Translations under genes and position numbers: made by a program | The notes under the pieces: generated by a model | The model's input: only the letters and a program-made list of their open reading frames with translations | What the model was told of the DNA's origin: nothing | Databases searched by the model: none | NCBI GenBank assembly: GCA_030745835.1 | Contig: JASLNU010000074.1 | Span: 11,851-75,850 of the forward strand | Direction of reading: 5' to 3' | Source: GCA-2687515 sp002687515 | GTDB lineage: Bacteria > Pseudomonadota > Alphaproteobacteria > Rhodospirillales > UBA2165 | DNA length: 64,000 bases | Part shown: one piece after another, positions 8,927 through 17,960 of the stretch | Layout: every line of letters begins with the position of its first letter | Position numbering within the stretch: the first letter of the stretch is position 1

Positions 8927-9889
8927 ATGACACTCAACAAGATCATCGCGGTCACCGTCGCCGCCCCCCTGGTATTCGGCGCCGCCGCGGCGTTTGCCGA
9001 ATATCCGGAAAAACCGATCAAACTGATCATTCCCTACCGCGCCGGCGGTGGCAGCGATTCCCTGGCGCGGACCATGCAGGCCGCCATCGAAAAGCATAAG
9101 CTGCTGCCGGTGCCCCTGGTGATCACCAATATCACCGGCGCCGCCGGCGCCGTTGCCGCGCGCCGGGTCAAGGATGCCAAGCCCGACGGCTACACCATCT
9201 TGCAGATCCACAATGGTATCATGGCCATCGCCGCCACCGGACGGCTCGGTTTCGGGCTCGACGTCTTCGCACCGGTGGCGCAGACCACCCAATCCTGCAT
9301 CTATCTGGCGGTCCCCAGCACCCAGCCGTGGCAGACATTCGAAGATCTGGTCAAGTACGCCAAGGCCAATCCGGGCAAGCTGAAAGCCGCCGATTCGGTT
9401 GGCGGAATTACGCATTTTTCCTGGATACAATTGATGAAAGTTACCGGCACCAAGGTCGGTATTGTCCATTACGGCGGCACCTCGAAACGCTTCGCCTCGA
9501 TGAAGGGCGGACACACGCAAGCCGCCTTCATGTCGCCCGGCTGGATCAAGCGCGGCGCCGATCAATTGCGCGGCCTTTTGTGGTTGGGGCCGAAACGCCA
9601 CGCGGCGGCGCCCAATATGCCGACCGCCAAGGAAAAGGGCATCGATGTCGTCTCCTGCCTGAACCGCCGCTTCTGGATGCCCAAGGGCACCCCGGCGGCG
9701 CGCGTCGGCTACTTCGCCGGGCTCCTTAAAAAGGCCATGGCGACCGACGAGATGAAGGCCTATCACAAGAAACGCCTAGGCAGTATCGTGCTGCGCACCG
9801 GCGACGATCTGAAAAAGGACATCGCCGCCGAAATGCAAAACTTCAACAACGCGGCGCCGGTCGTCAAGGCGGCGATGGGCAAGAAATAG
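8927..9889 (+). CDS. tctC: Tripartite tricarboxylate transporter substrate-binding protein (TctC/Bug family)
   Basis: Periplasmic solute-binding protein of 320 residues. The ATG at 8927 has GGAGG six bases upstream and gives a Sec signal peptide (MTLNKIIAVTVAAPLVFGAAAAFA). The mature protein begins YPEKPIKLIIPYRAGGGSDSLAR, the Bug-family hallmark where the loop after the first strand contacts a carboxylate. PDGYTILQIHNG and NPGKLKAADS are further family motifs. Bug proteins bind citrate, other organic acids or amino acids and deliver them to the TctAB membrane pair, which follows directly here. The enolase-superfamily gene downstream suggests that the ligand may be a sugar acid or hydroxy acid, but this is inference. 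Confidence 0.93.
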   Translation: MTLNKIIAVTVAAPLVFGAAAAFAEYPEKPIKLIIPYRAGGGSDSLARTMQAAIEKHKLLPVPLVITNITGAAGAVAARRVKDAKPDGYTILQIHNGIMAIAATGRLGFGLDVFAPVAQTTQSCIYLAVPSTQPWQTFEDLVKYAKANPGKLKAADSVGGITHFSWIQLMKVTGTKVGIVHYGGTSKRFASMKGGHTQAAFMSPGWIKRGADQLRGLLWLGPKRHAAAPNMPTAKEKGIDVVSCLNRRFWMPKGTPAARVGYFAGLLKKAMATDEMKAYHKKRLGSIVLRTGDDLKKDIAAEMQNFNNAAPVVKAAMGKK

Positions 9890-9913
9890 GCCGACCGGCT
9901 CTTTGTCTGTGCT

Positions 9914-9939
9914 CCCCTGGGCGGTAACACGCCCGGGGG
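9914..9939 (+). promoter_or_regulatory. Intercistronic hairpin between tctC and tctB
   Basis: CCCCTGGGCG pairs with CGCCCGGGGG (one G-U pair) around a 6-base loop and is not followed by a T-run. Such structures after a binding-protein gene usually protect its mRNA or lower the expression of the membrane genes. Confidence 0.55.
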
Positions 9940-9984
9940 CGTCAGGCCCAGCCATGTCAATTCAACCCTTATCATTGCAACGCC

Positions 9985-10452
9985 ATGCCCGATCATAAAC
10001 GCCTGCCGGTTATCGATATCACACTCGCGGTGCTGATGATCGCGCTCGGTGTTGCCATTTTTTCGGTCAGCTCTGAATTCAGGAGATCGGCGCTCGAACC
10101 CATCGGGCCATCGGCATTTCCGCTGGCGGTCGCGATCATTCTGATCGCCCTTTCGGGCGCTGTGTTGTTGACCGCCCTGGTCCGTGGCAGGACCGAACCG
10201 GCGGTCTTGGAATACCGCAAACGCAACGATCTGGCATTGATCGCGCTCGGCCTGACCATTGCCTACTTCGCCGTGATGGGGATGGAATGGATGCGCTTCC
10301 ATTGGGCGACGGTGGCTTACATATTTCTGTTAACCGCGCATTTTGATGCGTGGCAGCTCCGGCGTCTGCCCGGCGCCATGGTCATCGCCTTGGTGATGGG
10401 CATCGGCTTGAAGTTTATTTTCACCAGAATTCTGTTCCTGGACCTGCCATAA
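9985..10452 (+). CDS. tctB: Tripartite tricarboxylate transporter small membrane subunit TctB
   Basis: A 155-residue protein with four hydrophobic segments: about 10-28 (VIDITLAVLMIALGVAIF), 45-65 (AFPLAVAIILIALSGAVLLTAL), 80-100 (LALIALGLTIAYFAVMG) and 125-150. The FRRSALEPIGPSAFPLAVA loop after helix 1 is typical of TctB, where a G-P-x-x-FP motif is conserved. TctB is the poorly conserved small subunit and its identity is strengthened by its position between tctC and tctA. Its stop is 19 bases before the tctA start. Confidence 0.88.
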   Translation: MPDHKRLPVIDITLAVLMIALGVAIFSVSSEFRRSALEPIGPSAFPLAVAIILIALSGAVLLTALVRGRTEPAVLEYRKRNDLALIALGLTIAYFAVMGMEWMRFHWATVAYIFLLTAHFDAWQLRRLPGAMVIALVMGIGLKFIFTRILFLDLP

Positions 10453-10471
10453 TTTGGGGCCACCGACAACC

Positions 10472-11938
10472 ATGGAACAACTGCTTACCGCCTTCGCCCA
10501 CGTCTTCACGCCGATGCCGTTCCTGATGCTGTTTATCGGCGTCACCGTCGGTATCGTCGTCGGCGCCATCCCCGGCCTGTCGGGGGGCATGGTCATCGCC
10601 TTGACCCTGCCGCTGACTTTCTTCATGGACAGCACCAACGCGCTGACCCTGATGGTATCGATGTATGTGGGCTCGACCAGCGGCGGACTGATCTCGGCGA
10701 CGCTGATGCGCATGCCGGGAACGCCGGCGGCGATCATGACCACCCTCGACGGCTATCCGATGGCCAAGTCCGGTCAGCCGGGGCGGGCGCTTGGCTTCGG
10801 CATCATGGCGTCATTCGTCGGCGGACTGGTTTCGTGGATTTTCCTGGCGTCGCTTTCGGCTCCCTTGGCCGAGGTGGCCGTCCGTTTCGGCCCCTATGAA
10901 ATTTTTTCCATGACCCTGGTTGCCCTGATGCTGATCTCCGCGGTCAGTTCGGGATCGATGATCAAGGGTTTGCTGTCGGGGTTCCTCGGCATCGCGGTGT
11001 CGATGGTCGGCGTCGACCCGACATCCGGTTCGCTGCGGCTGACTTTCGGGTTTCACGAATTGGAAACCGGTTTCCGGTTGTTGCCGGTGATCCTCGGCAT
11101 GCTGGTCATGAGCCAGGTGATCGGCGATGTGATCGATATCGAACAAACCGTCGAAAAAGTGCAAACCAATATCCGCAGCATGTTTATGTCGATGAATGAT
11201 CTGCGCAAGCAATGGGGCAATCTGCTGCGCTCGTCTCTGATCGGCACCTGGATTGGCATCCTGCCGGGCATCGGCGGCACCACCGCGGCCATCGCCTCCT
11301 ATACGACGGCGCGGAATTTTTCGAAAACGCCGGAAAAATTCGGCACCGGAACCGAGGACGGCATCGTCGCCGCCGAAACCGCCAACAACGCCGCCGTCAA
11401 CGGTGCGCTGGTGCCGCTGATCACGCTCGGCATTCCGGGCAGCGTTATCGACGTTTTGCTGCTCGGCGCGCTGATCATCCACAATCTGACACCGGGGCCG
11501 CTGTTGTTCCGGGATTCGCCGGAAGTCGCCTGGGGCATCATTGCCGCCGCCCTGGTCGCCAATTTTGTGATGTTCGCCTTCATGGTGGTTGCGACGCCGT
11601 GGATATCCCGACTGATGTATGTTTCGCGCGCCTATTTAATGCCGCCGATCATTGTTTTCTGCGTCATCGGCGCCTTTTCCCAAGGCAACCGGTTGTTCGA
11701 TGTTTGGGTGATGCTTGCCTTCGGAATGGTCGGCTTCCTGATGCTGATGGCCAAGGCGCCGACCGGGCCCTTCATCATCGGATATATCCTGGCGCCGATT
11801 TCCGAGGTGCAGCTCCGGTCCGGGTTGATGCTGTATGACGGTAGCGCATGGCCGCTGGTGACGCGGCCGGTCTCGCTGGCTTTCCTGATCGTTGCCGCGC
11901 TCACGGTGGCGTGGCCGTTCCTGCGCCGGCGGCAATGA
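10472..11938 (+). CDS. tctA: Tripartite tricarboxylate transporter large permease TctA
   Basis: The 488-residue main membrane subunit of the TTT transporter with about twelve helices. The family signature GAIPGLSGGMVIALTLPLTF is at residues 28-47 and a related copy, GTWIGILPGIGGTTAAIASY, lies near residue 260. These inverted-repeat GxxPG motifs are thought to form the substrate path. The acidic EDGIVAAETANNAAVNGALVP loop is also characteristic. Start: ATG at 10472 matches the usual N-terminus (MEQLLTAFAHVFTPMPFLMLFIG); an in-frame TTG exists at 10454. It works with TctB and the binding protein TctC in sodium- or proton-coupled uptake. Confidence 0.93.
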   Translation: MEQLLTAFAHVFTPMPFLMLFIGVTVGIVVGAIPGLSGGMVIALTLPLTFFMDSTNALTLMVSMYVGSTSGGLISATLMRMPGTPAAIMTTLDGYPMAKSGQPGRALGFGIMASFVGGLVSWIFLASLSAPLAEVAVRFGPYEIFSMTLVALMLISAVSSGSMIKGLLSGFLGIAVSMVGVDPTSGSLRLTFGFHELETGFRLLPVILGMLVMSQVIGDVIDIEQTVEKVQTNIRSMFMSMNDLRKQWGNLLRSSLIGTWIGILPGIGGTTAAIASYTTARNFSKTPEKFGTGTEDGIVAAETANNAAVNGALVPLITLGIPGSVIDVLLLGALIIHNLTPGPLLFRDSPEVAWGIIAAALVANFVMFAFMVVATPWISRLMYVSRAYLMPPIIVFCVIGAFSQGNRLFDVWVMLAFGMVGFLMLMAKAPTGPFIIGYILAPISEVQLRSGLMLYDGSAWPLVTRPVSLAFLIVAALTVAWPFLRRRQ

Positions 11939-11972
11939 TTTTATCGATCACCCAAAAGAGGAAACCCCGACA

Positions 11973-13127
11973 ATGAAGATCGCTTGCGTCGACGCCTTTC
12001 CCGTTTACCTGCCGGTCAAAATCGATGTCCTCGGCCTTGATAAGACGGCGGGGCTGTCGATGTGCATGGTGCGCATCGAAACCGACGACGGCCATGTCGG
12101 CTGGGGCATCACCGGCATTACCGAGGAAGAGGTTATCGCCGAGGCCGTGGGCAAGGTGGCCGCACCGGCGATCACCGGCTTGGATCCGCTGGCCACCGAA
12201 ATGATCTGGAACAAGCTTTACTGGCTGATGAGCCCGCGCGGACAAACCGGTTACGCGGCGCACGCCATCGCCGCTATCGATCTGGCGCTTTGGGACATCA
12301 AGGGCAAGGCCCTGGGCCAGCCGGTCTGGCGGCTGCTCGGCGGGGCGCGGTCCCGAGTGCCGGTTTACGCCACCTTCGGCTTTCCCTTTTTTGACCGCGA
12401 GCAAATCGGCGAAGCGGCGAAGCTTTGGGTCAAGAACGGCTTCACCGGCCTCAAGATGACGGTCGGCGACGGCGCCACCAAGCGGCGCGACGAGCCGCGC
12501 CCGATCGCCGAGGTGATCAAGGAAGACCGGGAACGGGTACGCACCGCGCGCGAAGCGGTGGGCGACGGCATCGATCTTTATGTCGACGGCAACTGCAACC
12601 TCGATCCCTTCCACGCCATCGAACTGGCGCGCTCGATCGAGGAATTCGGCATCACCTTTTTCGAGGAACCGATCACCCAGAACGACGCCCGCCAAATGGC
12701 CGACATGCGCCGGCGCACCTCGATCCCGCTGGCCTGCGGCCAGAACGAGGGGCTATCCTACCGCTTCCGCGAGCTAATGGTCGCCGGCGCCGTCGATGTG
12801 GTCCAGCCCAACGTGGTGATCACCGGAGGCTTTACCCAATGCGCCAAAATCGCCGGCATGGCCCAGGCTTTCAATGTCGGCATCGACAATGGCGGCGCCT
12901 GGCCGTTCCATAACATGCACCTGCATGCCGGGCTCGCCAATGGCGGCCTGGTGGAAATGCATTATCTGGCGGTCGAATGCTGCAAGCAGGTGTTCCGCGG
13001 CCTGCCCGAACCGGAAAATGGCTGGCTGGCCCTGCCCGAGAAGCCGGGATTGGGGTTCGATGCCGATGAAGACGCCGTCCGCGACCGCGTCAAGGATGGC
13101 GCGTCGGGCGGCGGCGGCAAGATGTAG
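11973..13127 (+). CDS. Mandelate racemase / muconate lactonizing enzyme family protein (enolase superfamily)
   Basis: A 384-residue enzyme with the N-terminal capping domain (1-125) and a TIM barrel. ATG at 11973 follows AGAGGAAA. The barrel shows LKM at the second-strand lysine position (in NGFTGLKMTVGDGA), the first metal ligand in DLYVDGNCN, the second in ITFFEEP, and a His-rich region HNMHLHAG near the C-terminus. The third metal position reads IPLACGQNEG, with Gln where most members have Glu. The group abstracts a proton alpha to a carboxylate, most often to dehydrate or racemise sugar acids. Its place after tctCBA suggests that it acts on the imported acid. The actual substrate is not readable. 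Confidence 0.85.
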   Translation: MKIACVDAFPVYLPVKIDVLGLDKTAGLSMCMVRIETDDGHVGWGITGITEEEVIAEAVGKVAAPAITGLDPLATEMIWNKLYWLMSPRGQTGYAAHAIAAIDLALWDIKGKALGQPVWRLLGGARSRVPVYATFGFPFFDREQIGEAAKLWVKNGFTGLKMTVGDGATKRRDEPRPIAEVIKEDRERVRTAREAVGDGIDLYVDGNCNLDPFHAIELARSIEEFGITFFEEPITQNDARQMADMRRRTSIPLACGQNEGLSYRFRELMVAGAVDVVQPNVVITGGFTQCAKIAGMAQAFNVGIDNGGAWPFHNMHLHAGLANGGLVEMHYLAVECCKQVFRGLPEPENGWLALPEKPGLGFDADEDAVRDRVKDGASGGGGKM

Positions 13128-13161
13128 GCGCCGCCCAGCTGATCCATTACCATCCTCGGTC

Positions 13162-14382
13162 ATGAATAAGAAAGCCGTCGCCCTTGCCCTGTTGACCTAT
13201 TGCGAACTGGCCGCGATGGCGCTCTGGTTTTCGGCGACGGCGCTGATCCCGGCCTTGAGCGCCGAGTTCGATATTTCGGGCGCCCAGGCATCGCTGCTGA
13301 CCAGCGCGGTGCAGGCCGGCTTCGTCGCCGGCACGCTGTTGAGCGCCTTTTCCGGCGTCGCCGACGCCTTCGATCCACGGCGCATGTTCATGGTCTCGGC
13401 GCTGATCGCCACGGCGGCCAACGCCGCAATCCTGCTCAGCGATCCGACCTCGTTCGGCATCATTATCCTCCGCTTCCTGACCGGTGTCGCGATGGCCGGC
13501 ATCTATCCCATCGGCATGAAAATGGCGACCAGCTGGGCGCGCGGCGATACCGGGCTTTTGGTCGGGCTTTTGGTGGGCGCGCTGACCCTCGGATCGGCGT
13601 CCCCGCACCTGATTAATTCTTTTTTCCTGGTCGATTGGCGGGCGACCATCGCCGCCGCCTCCGCGGTGGCGCTGACCAGCGCCATCTTGATCAACTTCGT
13701 CGCCCTCGGCCCGGGCGCGGCGGCGCCGCGCCGTTTCCATTGGCGCTCGGCGCTGGCCGCCTGGACCGAACAACCGCTGCGCCTGGCCAATCTCGGTTAT
13801 CTCGGCCATATGTGGGAATTGTATGCCATGTGGGCCTGGCTGGGCGTGTTCTTGGATGCCAGCTTCCGCATGACCATGGGCTCGGCCATCACCGGCGGCG
13901 ATGCCGCCATCTGGGCGCGTATCGCCACCTTCACGGTGATCGGCGTCGGCGGTATCGCCGGCAGCATCCTCGGCGGCTGGGCCGCCGACCGGGCCGGGCG
14001 CACGACGGTGACCATGGCGGCGCTGGCGGTCAGCGGGCTATGCGCCTTGGGCGTCGGATTCTTGTTTTCGGCGCCGCCCCTGGTTCTGTTCCTGGTCTGC
14101 CTGGTTTGGGGTTTCGCGGTGATCGCCGATTCGGCTCAGTTCTCAGCCGCTATCGCGGAACTGAGCCGGCCCGATATGGTCGGCACCATGCTCACCGTAC
14201 AGACCAGCGCCGGTTTCCTGTTGACCCTGATCACCATCCACCTGATGCCCGGCTTGGTCGAATTGGTCGGCTGGCGGTATGCCTTCGCCGGGCTTGCCCT
14301 CGGTCCGGTCTGCGGCATCATTGCGATGGGCCGCCTGCGCGCGCATCCGGCATCGGCGGCGATCGCCGGCGGACGCCGGTAG
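13162..14382 (+). CDS. MFS transporter
   Basis: A 406-residue protein with twelve predicted helices, beginning at ATG 13162 (MNKKAVALALLTYCELAAMALWFSATALIPAL), 34 bases after the enolase-superfamily gene. The first cytoplasmic loop (GVADAFDPRRMFMVSA) is at the MFS motif A site and GWAADRAGRTTVTMAAL is its C-terminal counterpart. The ALWFSATA stretch in helix 1 is common in the CynX/nitrate-like branch. As the last gene on this strand in the run, it may be a second uptake route or an exporter for a product of the same pathway. It converges on the methyltransferase gene. Confidence 0.85.
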   Translation: MNKKAVALALLTYCELAAMALWFSATALIPALSAEFDISGAQASLLTSAVQAGFVAGTLLSAFSGVADAFDPRRMFMVSALIATAANAAILLSDPTSFGIIILRFLTGVAMAGIYPIGMKMATSWARGDTGLLVGLLVGALTLGSASPHLINSFFLVDWRATIAAASAVALTSAILINFVALGPGAAAPRRFHWRSALAAWTEQPLRLANLGYLGHMWELYAMWAWLGVFLDASFRMTMGSAITGGDAAIWARIATFTVIGVGGIAGSILGGWAADRAGRTTVTMAALAVSGLCALGVGFLFSAPPLVLFLVCLVWGFAVIADSAQFSAAIAELSRPDMVGTMLTVQTSAGFLLTLITIHLMPGLVELVGWRYAFAGLALGPVCGIIAMGRLRAHPASAAIAGGRR

Positions 14383-14404
14383 GGCGACGGCGCGGATGCG
14401 CGTT

Positions 14405-15112
14405 CTAAACTTCGGAACGCGGTGCGTACACCGCCAACAGGTTGGCTGTCCAGATATCCGGGCGGTAACTGAGAAGGCTGGCCAACAGGCTTGCCAGCAG
14501 CCGCTCCTTCGCCCGCCGCCACAGCCGCCCAGGAGGTTGCGGGTGGACGCCGGTGCAGTCCCAGCCGCTCATGACACCCAATTCGAACATGCGCCCGGGG
14601 GTCAGCGGCGTGACGTGATCGAAGGTGCCGAAGTGCATCTTCAGGCCCCACGGCGATTCGATATTGGGAACCCGCAGCAACATGGCGCCGCCTTCGTTGA
14701 TGTGGTTTCCGAGGGCCTTCAGAAGGTCGACCAGAACATCCAGTTGCAGATGTTCGGCCAGGTCCAGGAGAACGATGCGGTCAAACCGGCGTCCGGCCAG
14801 TTCATCGCTCAAGATTTTGCCGATATCGTCGAGGTGGATTTCGCTATGTTGCAAGTCGCCGAGGGCCTCGGTGAGCTGTTTGTCCATGTCGACGCCGACG
14901 ATTTCCCGGTACCCCCTTGCCTCAAGATAGCGGAGGAACAGGCCGCTGCCGCAGCCGATTTCCAGTACCGACATGCTGGGCGATGCGCCGGTCAGGCGGG
15001 CGAACTCGCGGTCATATTGGCGGAGGTGCTTATTCTTAAACTCGGTCGCCGACCGGTCGCGATGCGATTGGTATATTTCGGCGCGCCGTTGATCGGAAAA
15101 TGAACTGGTCAT
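14405..15112 (-). CDS. Class I SAM-dependent methyltransferase
   Basis: A 235-residue protein with a Rossmann-fold methyltransferase domain. Motif I is VLEIGCGSGLFLRYLEARGY at about residues 49-68 and binds S-adenosylmethionine. Motif II is EIVGVDMDKQL, motif post-II is IHLDDIGK, and FDRIVLLDLAEHLQLD with GGAMLLRVPNIESPWGLKMHFGTFDHVTPLTPGRMFEL matches the Ubie/methyltransf_23 family. The C-terminal RRAKERLLASLLASLLSYRPDIW and ending NLLAVYAPR resemble methyltransferases found in surface-polysaccharide clusters, but no such genes adjoin it. The substrate is unknown. Confidence 0.85.
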   Translation of the reverse strand: MTSSFSDQRRAEIYQSHRDRSATEFKNKHLRQYDREFARLTGASPSMSVLEIGCGSGLFLRYLEARGYREIVGVDMDKQLTEALGDLQHSEIHLDDIGKILSDELAGRRFDRIVLLDLAEHLQLDVLVDLLKALGNHINEGGAMLLRVPNIESPWGLKMHFGTFDHVTPLTPGRMFELGVMSGWDCTGVHPQPPGRLWRRAKERLLASLLASLLSYRPDIWTANLLAVYAPRSEV

Positions 15113-15129
15113 CAGCCTGTTGCCATCGC

Positions 15130-16230
15130 TCAGCGCCCGGCGTCGGCCTTTTCCAGCGCCGGATAATCGATATAACCCTCGGCGCCGCCGCTAAAGATGG
15201 TCGCCGGGTCGGCTTCGGCCAGGGGCGCATCGAGCGCCAAGCGTTCGGCCAGGTCGGGATTGGGAATATAGAGCCTGGCGAAGGCGACGGCGTCGGCCAG
15301 GCCGGCGGCGATCACCGCCTCGGCCCGCGCTCTGTCATAGGCGCCATTGACGATCAGCTTGCCTGAAAAAGCCTGGCGGATGGCCGGCAATAGGGGCTGG
15401 GTGCCGGCGGGCGGCGATTGGTCGGTGTCCGGCTGCGCCGCTTCGATCAGGTGCAGGTAGGCGATCCCCAAACGCCCGAGGGCGCCGGCCACATAACCAA
15501 AGGTGGCGCCGACGTCGGAATCGCCGATGCCGTCGGCGGCAAGGTGCGGTGAGATGCGCACGCCGACGCGTTCGGCGCCCAATTCGCCGATCGCCGCTTT
15601 GGTGATTTCGATGAGCAGGCGGGCGCGGTTTTCGACGCCGCCGCCATAGGCGTCGGTGCGCAGGTTGCTCTTACTTTTGAGAAACTGGTCGATCAGATAA
15701 GCGTTGGCACCATGGATTTCGATGCCGTCCATGCCGGCCGCCCCGGCATTTCGCGCCGCCTGGCGGAACTGTCCGACGATGCCGGCGATCTCATCGGGCT
15801 CCAGCGCCCTCGGCACGGCGAAATCAATGGGACCGTTCAAGCCCGCCACCTGGCCCTTGGCGGCGATCGCCGACGGCGCCACCGGGACCAGCCCATCGGG
15901 CATGCGCGACGGGTCGGACTTGCGTCCGAGATGATTAATCTGCTGGAAGATACGCCCGCCGGCGCCATGCACCGCGGCGGCGACTTGGGCCCACCCGGCG
16001 ACGTGGCTATCGAGATAGATGGCCGAGGCATGGGGCCGGCTCTGGCTCATCGGCGAGATGCTCGAGGCCTCGGTGATGACCAGCCCGGCGCCGGCGCGCT
16101 GGCGGTAATATTCGGCGACCATCGGCGTCGGCACCCGGTCAGCGTCGCATCGGGCGCGGTTCATCGGCGCCATGATGACCCGGTTGGGCAGCTCCAGCCG
16201 CCCCAATTTCACCGATGTGAATAATTGCAT
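15130..16230 (-). CDS. Old Yellow Enzyme-type flavin oxidoreductase (NemA-like)
   Basis: An FMN-dependent ene-reductase of 366 residues with a TIM-barrel fold. It begins MQLFTSVKLGRLELPNRVIMAPMNR, the classic N-terminus where the loop after the first strand contacts FMN. Other hallmarks are the QINHLGRKSDPS loop, the active-site HGANAYLIDQFL (substrate-binding His and Asn) and NLRTDAYGGGVENRARL. Near the C-terminus are the phosphate-binding strand LIVNGAY and AFARLYIPNPDLAERL. Such enzymes reduce activated C=C bonds and nitro or nitrate-ester compounds with NAD(P)H. Its start is 48 bases downstream of the tRNA-Thr 3' end; a longer frame upstream would run through the tRNA and is rejected. Confidence 0.93.
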   Translation of the reverse strand: MQLFTSVKLGRLELPNRVIMAPMNRARCDADRVPTPMVAEYYRQRAGAGLVITEASSISPMSQSRPHASAIYLDSHVAGWAQVAAAVHGAGGRIFQQINHLGRKSDPSRMPDGLVPVAPSAIAAKGQVAGLNGPIDFAVPRALEPDEIAGIVGQFRQAARNAGAAGMDGIEIHGANAYLIDQFLKSKSNLRTDAYGGGVENRARLLIEITKAAIGELGAERVGVRISPHLAADGIGDSDVGATFGYVAGALGRLGIAYLHLIEAAQPDTDQSPPAGTQPLLPAIRQAFSGKLIVNGAYDRARAEAVIAAGLADAVAFARLYIPNPDLAERLALDAPLAEADPATIFSGGAEGYIDYPALEKADAGR

Positions 16231-16278
16231 GGACTTGGCTTTCAACCTGGCTTTTGACCGGGACAATATCCAAAAAAA

Positions 16279-16354
16279 TGGTGCCGCATCGGTGACTCGA
16301 ACACCGGACCCCAGCATTACGAATGCTGTGCTCTGCCAACTGAGCTAATGCGGC
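16279..16354 (-). tRNA. tRNA-Thr (anticodon CGU)
   Basis: Reading the minus strand gives a complete 76-base cloverleaf. The acceptor stem is GCCGCAT/ATGCGGC, the D-arm is GCTC...GAGC, the anticodon arm is CAGCA-TTCGTAA-TGCTG with anticodon CGT, the T-arm is CGGTG-TTCGAGT-CACCG, the discriminator is A, and CCA is encoded. It reads ACG codons. A run of seven T residues directly after CCA can act as the terminator. Confidence 0.97.
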
Positions 16355-16405
16355 ACGAATGTCTTGCAGACGCGCGTTTAATACCGCGCTTTGTTCATTT
16401 TGACC

Positions 16406-16453
16406 AGGGGATTCGCCAGGGGATTCGCCAGGGGATTCGCCTGGGGTTCCGCC
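16406..16453. repeat. 12-bp tandem repeats
   Basis: Three exact copies of AGGGGATTCGCC followed by a diverged copy TGGGGTTCCGCC, between the tRNA gene and the stop of the TPR protein gene. A similar decayed run continues to about 16470. Confidence 0.9.
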
Positions 16454-16471
16454 TGGGGCTTTGGCCTTGGG

Positions 16472-17947
16472 TTAGCGGCCCGCGAGGCTGGCGAGATCGG
16501 CGGCGGCGGCTTCGATGACCGGCGCCCAATCGCCAGCTACGGCCTGGCGGCAAAGTTTGAGGCTCGGATACCAGGGGCTGTCGTTCCGGCCCAGCATCCA
16601 GCGCCAGTCGGGCGCGTGGTGCAGCAATATCCAGGCGGGCCGGCCGAGGGCGCCGGCCAGGTGGGCCACCATGGTGTCCGAGGTGATGACCAGGTCCAAG
16701 GCGAGGATCAGGGCGGCGGTATCGGTGAGCGCTCCCTCGCCGGTTTCGATCAGATCGAAGGCCGCCTCGGGGCGCGGCGCGGCATCGCCGCCGGGGCCCT
16801 TCTGCAGGCTGACCCAGGAGACGCCGGCCACCTCGGCGAGCGGCGCCAGCCCGCCGAGCGGCAAGCCGCGAAAGCGTTCCACCGGGCTATCGCTATTGCC
16901 CAGCCAGTTGAGCCCCACCTTGAGCCCGTCCAAGGCCCCAAGCTTTTCGCGCCAGGCGTCCCGCACAGCCTGATCCACCGCCAGGTACGGCACCTCGGCG
17001 GGCAGGTTTTCGAGGCTGGTGGCGAAAATGCGGGGCAGATCCAGGAACGGCGCGTGGCGGTCGAATGGCGGCAGTGCATCGCCCGCCGCGATAACTTCAT
17101 CGGCGATCCCCGCCGCCGCCGTCAGCGGCGCCAAAGCGGCCGGGCATTCGACGATGACGCGCGCGCCCAATCGCTGAACCAGCGGCGCGTAGCGGACGAA
17201 ATGGATGGCATCGCCGAGCCCCTGCTCGGCGTGCAATAAAATGTTGCTGCCTTCGACCGGCTCGCCGCGCCAGGCGGGGACGGTGAAATCGCGGCGCAGC
17301 GCCGGAAAGCCGGACCATTGCCAGCGCCAGGCCATTTCCGTGAAGGCTTCCGGCAATTGGCCGAGGCTGGCCAGCGCCAGCGACAGGTTCCAATGGGCGA
17401 GGGCGAAATCGGGCGCCAGTTCGATGGCGCGGCGGTAGCTTTCCACCGCGTCTTGGACGCGTCCGCAATCCTTGAACGCATTACCCAAATTGTTGTGCGC
17501 CTCGGCATCGCCTTCACCCCTGTCACCAGCCACAGATTCACCGTGGGCCACCGCCGCCCCGGCGGCTTCTAATGCGGCATCGAAATCACCGCGGCTGCGC
17601 AACACGCCGGCCAGGTTGCTAAGGGAGCGGGCATGACCGGCATCGATTTCGATGGCCCGGCGGAACGCATCCTCGGCGCCGTTATCGTCGCTCATGGCGC
17701 GCCGCACCATGCCCAGATTGCTGTGGTAATCGGGCGCCTGGCCATTCAGGGATATGGCGGTTTCGATCAATTCGGCGGCCAGCCTGTGATTGCCCTTTTG
17801 GTGGACGGCGACGCCCAATAGGTGCCAGACATCGGCGTTATCGGGCGCTGCGTCCACCAGCTCCCGATAGACGGCGATGGCGGCATCGGTATCGCCGGCG
17901 CGGTGCAGGCGCATGGCTTCTTGCAGGCGCGTCTCAATTTCGCTCAT
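16472..17947 (-). CDS. TPR protein with a glycosyltransferase-like C-terminal domain
   Basis: A 491-residue protein. The first 225 residues hold about six tetratricopeptide repeats (for example AMRLHRAGDTDAAIAVYRELV, NADVWHLLGVAVHQKGNHRLAAELIE, NNLGNAFKDCGRVQDAVESYRRAIELAPD). The C-terminal half has a GT-B-like core similar to heptosyltransferase (GT9) and O-GlcNAc-transferase-like proteins: GEPVEGSNILLHAEQGLGDAIHFVRYAPLVQRLGARVIVE, VGLNWLGNS, and the nucleotide-sugar site DLVITSDTMVAHLAGALGRPAWIL. Proteins with this layout are common in Rhodospirillales and are thought to glycosylate proteins such as flagellin, though few are tested. ATG 17947 is used; TTG 17953 and GTG 17950 are in frame. 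Confidence 0.8.
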   Translation of the reverse strand: MSEIETRLQEAMRLHRAGDTDAAIAVYRELVDAAPDNADVWHLLGVAVHQKGNHRLAAELIETAISLNGQAPDYHSNLGMVRRAMSDDNGAEDAFRRAIEIDAGHARSLSNLAGVLRSRGDFDAALEAAGAAVAHGESVAGDRGEGDAEAHNNLGNAFKDCGRVQDAVESYRRAIELAPDFALAHWNLSLALASLGQLPEAFTEMAWRWQWSGFPALRRDFTVPAWRGEPVEGSNILLHAEQGLGDAIHFVRYAPLVQRLGARVIVECPAALAPLTAAAGIADEVIAAGDALPPFDRHAPFLDLPRIFATSLENLPAEVPYLAVDQAVRDAWREKLGALDGLKVGLNWLGNSDSPVERFRGLPLGGLAPLAEVAGVSWVSLQKGPGGDAAPRPEAAFDLIETGEGALTDTAALILALDLVITSDTMVAHLAGALGRPAWILLHHAPDWRWMLGRNDSPWYPSLKLCRQAVAGDWAPVIEAAAADLASLAGR

Positions 17948-17960
17948 CACCAATTACCGG

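Noticed and set aside
16231..16317. N-terminal extension of the Old Yellow Enzyme frame beginning at 16317
   Set aside because: The extra residues would be encoded across the tRNA-Thr gene, and MQLFTSVKLGRLELPNR at 16230 is the normal N-terminus.
16391..17239. A plus-strand frame of 282 codons starting with FARGFARGFAWG repeats
   Set aside because: It is antisense to the TPR protein gene, and its start arises only from the 12-bp tandem repeats.
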